From NCBI GenBank assembly GCA_021789355.1, contig JAJYJR010000223.1, positions 1 through 8,956 of the forward strand: a DNA stretch of 8,956 nucleotides, written 5' to 3'. A program made the translations under genes and the position numbers. The stretch comes from Chloroflexota bacterium (lineage in GTDB: Bacteria > Chloroflexota > Limnocylindria > Limnocylindrales > CSP1-4). How positions within the stretch are numbered: the stretch's first letter is position 1; each line of letters opens with the position of its first letter. This document shows, one piece after another, positions 7,143 through 8,956 of this stretch. Under the pieces are notes generated by a model. It saw only the letters and a list, made by a program, of their open reading frames with translations. It did no database searches and was not told the DNA's origin.

Positions 7143-7268
7143 GTGTGGCGCCGGGTGGGCTGCTGGCTCCACCACAAGAGCGCCCGCGCCAACTGGAGGA
7201 AGCTGCGCCGGCGCTGCCTCTCCGGACGGTGGTGGCCGAGGGAGGGCGCGGTGACGCTCTCCAACCCG
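7143..7268 (+). pseudogene. C-terminal remnant of a group II intron reverse transcriptase / maturase
   Basis: The plus frame here translates to a 42-residue stretch containing CWLHHKSARAN, then WRKLRRRCLSGRWWPREG and AVTLSNP. This resembles the C-terminal tail of bacterial group II intron-encoded proteins, where a WLRxKH...NWxWLRRRYLPGWWPT-G-VTLFNP pattern is common (recalled from the family, not searched). Compared with that pattern there is one extra residue (the Arg in SGRWW) and several altered positions. The frame stays open to a TGA at 7407-7409, but the expected tail ending in a RYRYRG-type motif is missing. No reverse transcriptase motif such as YADD is present upstream, and I saw no domain V-like RNA element downstream. 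It is best read as the decayed end of a formerly inserted element; chance similarity cannot be excluded. Confidence 0.45.
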
Positions 7269-7597
7269 TGCGACGAAGGCAGCAAGCCGAACCTGCCTTT
7301 GCCCGTGCTGCCCGCGTACCAGCGGGCGCAGCCCGTCAAGAAGGCCGCGGAGCAGGCCGAGCTGTTCGGGCAGTCCGCCGTGTCGTGGGCGCCGGTCGAT
7401 GCCCGTTGAGCGCCAGAGCGATTGGCGGCTGTTGTTCGAGACCGCCTTGGCCGAGGATGTGCCAGCGGCTTACCCCGGCGGACCTGAGCACAAGGCCGGC
7501 GCGAGGGTCGTCGTCTCACATGGACATCGTGGTGAACTTCCAGGTCCCAAGCGAGCCGAGTGCGCACCACGGGATCGTCGCGTAACCGGCGCCGCAC
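7269..7597. other. Gap with short unassigned open frames
   Basis: Past the possible intron remnant, the plus frame continues to 7409 with a segment containing KKAAEQAELFGQSAVSW. A second plus frame starts at ATG 7399 and reads MPVERQSDWRLLFETALAED and on through PAAYPGGPEHKAGARVVVSHG before losing protein-like character and running into the nuclease gene on the opposite strand. A third plus frame near 7520-7585 gives the short MDIVVNFQVPSEPSAHHGIV before a TAA. None is recognised. They may be fragments of one disrupted gene read in shifted frames, or non-coding. No terminator for the convergent nuclease gene is evident. Confidence 0.3.
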
Positions 7598-8503
7598 CTA
7601 CCTCCGGCGACGTTCCTTCTCAATCTGGACCAGCGCGTCGTGGAGGAGCTGGTATGCCTCGGCCGTGTCCGGCCGTTGGTCGGGCATGCGGCCCAGCTCG
7701 CGGGCCGCACCGGCGAGCCGCTCGAGGACCGCCGGGATCGCCGGCTCGGGGACCGATCCGACGGTCGCACCGCGGTAGTCCGTCAGGATCGCCTGGATCG
7801 CCTTGGGCAGCCGTTTACTGTCCACGCTGCCGTCCATGGCTCGGTACGGCAGATGCCACGTGGTTGGTCTCGAGGGGTCGCCGACGTAGGCGAAGCAGCG
7901 CGCCGGGATGCCGTACTTGTGGTGGAGCAGCGCCTCGCTGGCAAGCCCCGGCGCCCCGGCTCGCGCCGCCTCGCGGGGCAGGAGCGCGCCCGGGGCGGCC
8001 GGTGGGTCCACGGGCCGGTAGATGCCGTGGACGCTCAGCCACCAGAGGCCCTCGGGCGGCACCGGCGCCTCGAGGTGCACGAAGGCCCGGCCCCGGTGCC
8101 CTCCGTCGGCAATGTCGGCGGCGTAGAGCAGGTGCCCGTCGCTCACGGCCACCGCGCGGACGCCCTGTGCCACGGCGTACCGCGTCGCCTGCTCCAGGGC
8201 GGCCTCAACGGCGGCTTCGCTCCAGGCGAGTGCGCCGGGGCGTTTGGTCTCGATCACGAGGTACTTGATGCCCAGGCGCGTCACCAACAGGTCGGCATAG
8301 CCGATCTGATGGTTGAGATCGTCGACGTGCCAGTCGAGGGCGTGCGTGAAGAGGTCGGCGACGATGAGCTCGGCGACGCGCTCTGCCCCACCCCCGGGAC
8401 GCTCGGTCTCGACCAGCCTGCGGCGCCGCAGCGCAAGGAAGCTCGGCCACGTCTCGACGAGTCGAGAGTGGAGATGCTCGCGCAGGACCAGGTGGTCCGT
8501 CAC
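7598..8503 (-). CDS. Stand-alone HsdR_N-like PD-(D/E)XK nuclease-fold protein
   Basis: A 301-residue protein whose N-terminal half resembles the nuclease domain of type I restriction R subunits (HsdR_N) and related PD-(D/E)XK proteins. A helix with Glu41 (GGAERVAELIVADLF) is followed by ALDWHVDDLNHQIGYADLLV with Asp71, then GIKYLVIETKRPG with Glu85 and Lys87, giving the D-x13-E-T-K core, then EQATRYA with Gln105 and Tyr109, a Q-xxx-Y helix common in the superfamily. A second block at about 195-275 (GIPARCFAYVGDP, TTWHLPYRAMDG, LPKAIQAILTDYRG) appears well ordered; its role is unknown to me. No helicase motor, methylase or specificity subunit is present. The GTG at 8503 is chosen because GGGGAG lies eight bases upstream; the frame stays open to 8707 but that extension is low-complexity. 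It could be a DNA-cleaving defence protein or a regulatory DNA-binding protein. Confidence 0.8.
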   Translation of the reverse strand: MTDHLVLREHLHSRLVETWPSFLALRRRRLVETERPGGGAERVAELIVADLFTHALDWHVDDLNHQIGYADLLVTRLGIKYLVIETKRPGALAWSEAAVEAALEQATRYAVAQGVRAVAVSDGHLLYAADIADGGHRGRAFVHLEAPVPPEGLWWLSVHGIYRPVDPPAAPGALLPREAARAGAPGLASEALLHHKYGIPARCFAYVGDPSRPTTWHLPYRAMDGSVDSKRLPKAIQAILTDYRGATVGSVPEPAIPAVLERLAGAARELGRMPDQRPDTAEAYQLLHDALVQIEKERRRR

Positions 8504-8573
8504 AGCTCGTACTCCCCGACGATGAGGCTGCTTCGTGAGCGTACTCCGCTCTACGTGCGGCTCGTGGCTCACT

Positions 8574-8590
8574 GCCGCAGCTGCTGCGGC
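8574..8590. repeat. Perfect 17-bp palindrome upstream of the nuclease-like gene
   Basis: GCCGCAGCTGCTGCGGC has eight-base arms around a single central base. It lies 71-87 bases upstream of the GTG start of the nuclease-like gene. It could be an operator-type site or part of a leader hairpin; there is no T-run on either side, so it is not a classical terminator. Confidence 0.6.
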
Positions 8591-8664
8591 GTGCGAGCAC
8601 CAGGCAGCCACCGCCGCGCCCCGAAAGGGCAACCCCGGCGCCGCGTATGATCCGTGCGGCCGGG

Positions 8665-8705
8665 GAGCCGGTAGTTCGGCTCTCGGAGGATCAGAGCCGC
8701 CCTCC
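8665..8705. terminator. Cluster of overlapping hairpins after the partial gene; possible terminator or attenuator
   Basis: Three overlapping stems are visible: GAGCCG (8665-8670) with CGGCTC (8677-8682); CGGCTCT (8677-8683) with AGAGCCG (8693-8699), a perfect 7-bp stem with a 9-base loop; and GGAGG (8685-8689) with CCTCC (8701-8705). The first two share the central segment and exclude each other, and the second and third interlock. On the minus strand this lies 15-55 bases past the stop of the partial gene and about 160 bases ahead of the nuclease-like gene. Without a U-tract a rho-independent terminator is uncertain. Confidence 0.4.
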
Positions 8706-8719
8706 ACGTGGCCGGCGCA

Positions 8720-8956
8720 TCAGGGCGCCAGCGAGACGGTGAACTCCCAAGGTCCTTCCACCGACCGATCGAAGGGATTGGGCACTTGGGATGGGAGCGC
8801 GGGACGCATGATGCGCGCGACCGACAGGGTCAGCGCTTGGGCGCTGTCCGGTGGGCGCGGCACGACGACCGCGCGCGCCTCTCCACCGCCGCCATGCCGT
8901 GACGGCACGACCGTCCCCGCCTCGTAGGCGGTGCCCACGTCATCGGACACCGTGAG
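8720..8956 (-). CDS. C-terminal part of an unrecognised protein, running off the right edge
   Basis: The minus-strand frame is open from the window edge to a TGA at 8722-8720, showing the last 78 residues. It begins LTVSDDVGTAYEAG, has a glycine-rich turn (HGGGGEARAVVV), then PPDSAQALTLSVARI, and ends with EGPWEFTVSLAP. Alternation of short hydrophobic strands with turns suggests a beta-sandwich or similar extracellular-type domain; a DDxGT-Y block followed by a Gly-rich loop and a final GPW-F-V-L strand recurs in uncharacterised high-GC bacterial proteins as I recall them, but no function follows. A GTG at 8950 is only an internal Val as far as can be seen, since the frame is open beyond it. 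It is on the same strand as the nuclease-like gene, 216 bases upstream of it. Confidence 0.6.
   Translation of the reverse strand, partial: LTVSDDVGTAYEAGTVVPSRHGGGGEARAVVVPRPPDSAQALTLSVARIMRPALPSQVPNPFDRSVEGPWEFTVSLAP

Noticed and set aside
8620..8645. CCCGAAAGGG tetraloop hairpin near 8620 as part of a riboswitch
   Set aside because: The 3-bp stem does not extend into any riboswitch consensus I know, including cobalamin, TPP and c-di-GMP classes.
8504..8707. N-terminal extension of the nuclease-like frame to 8707
   Set aside because: The added residues are low-complexity and cover the hairpin cluster; GGGGAG before the GTG at 8503 gives a better start.

Overview
This is a very GC-rich bacterial chromosomal window with GC-ending codons in its confident genes, GTG starts alongside ATG, and Shine-Dalgarno sites of the GGAGG type. 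No rRNA, tRNA, CRISPR or intact mobile element was found. The style fits a soil or sediment bacterium of a high-GC phylum (Chloroflexota- or Actinomycetota-like), but nothing here fixes the taxon. Coding density is low: several gaps of 200-800 bases hold only compositionally open frames and what look like decayed gene fragments.

Layout. Bases 1-800 hold no gene I can name; a minus-strand frame is open to the left edge. Bases 801-1256 (minus) encode methylglyoxal synthase (MgsA) with all expected catalytic residues. Bases 1492-2028 (minus) encode a MarR-family regulator. It is divergent from an atypical SDR / NmrA-like NAD(P)-binding protein (2111-3034, plus). The shared 82-base gap between their starts carries a 34-base imperfect palindrome that is the obvious candidate operator. 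Bases 3035-3667 contain no intact gene, with a possible minus-strand remnant. Bases 3668-6379 (plus) encode a 903-residue PAS-GAF-PAS-GAF-EAL protein, a predicted c-di-GMP phosphodiesterase with sensory modules and no GGDEF domain.

Beyond it, 6707-6883 (minus) encodes a 58-residue, GTG-started, two-helix membrane protein that is easily missed. Bases 7143-7268 (plus) look like the C-terminal scrap of a group II intron reverse transcriptase. Bases 7598-8503 (minus) encode a 301-residue stand-alone protein with an HsdR_N-like PD-(D/E)XK nuclease core and a second conserved C-terminal block, with no methylase or helicase gene beside it. The last gene (8720-8956, minus) is the C-terminal part of an unrecognised protein that runs off the right edge. 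Between these two genes lie several mutually exclusive hairpins and a 17-base perfect palindrome.

How the genes may work together. The only clear regulatory unit is marR/SDR. MgsA lies downstream of marR on the same strand, 235 bases away and with its own strong ribosome binding site. A functional link between a methylglyoxal producer and a MarR-controlled oxidoreductase is conceivable but is only inference. The EAL protein appears to be monocistronic. I do not see a convincing complete new multi-gene system; the best candidates for something undescribed are the orphan nuclease-like protein and the small membrane protein.
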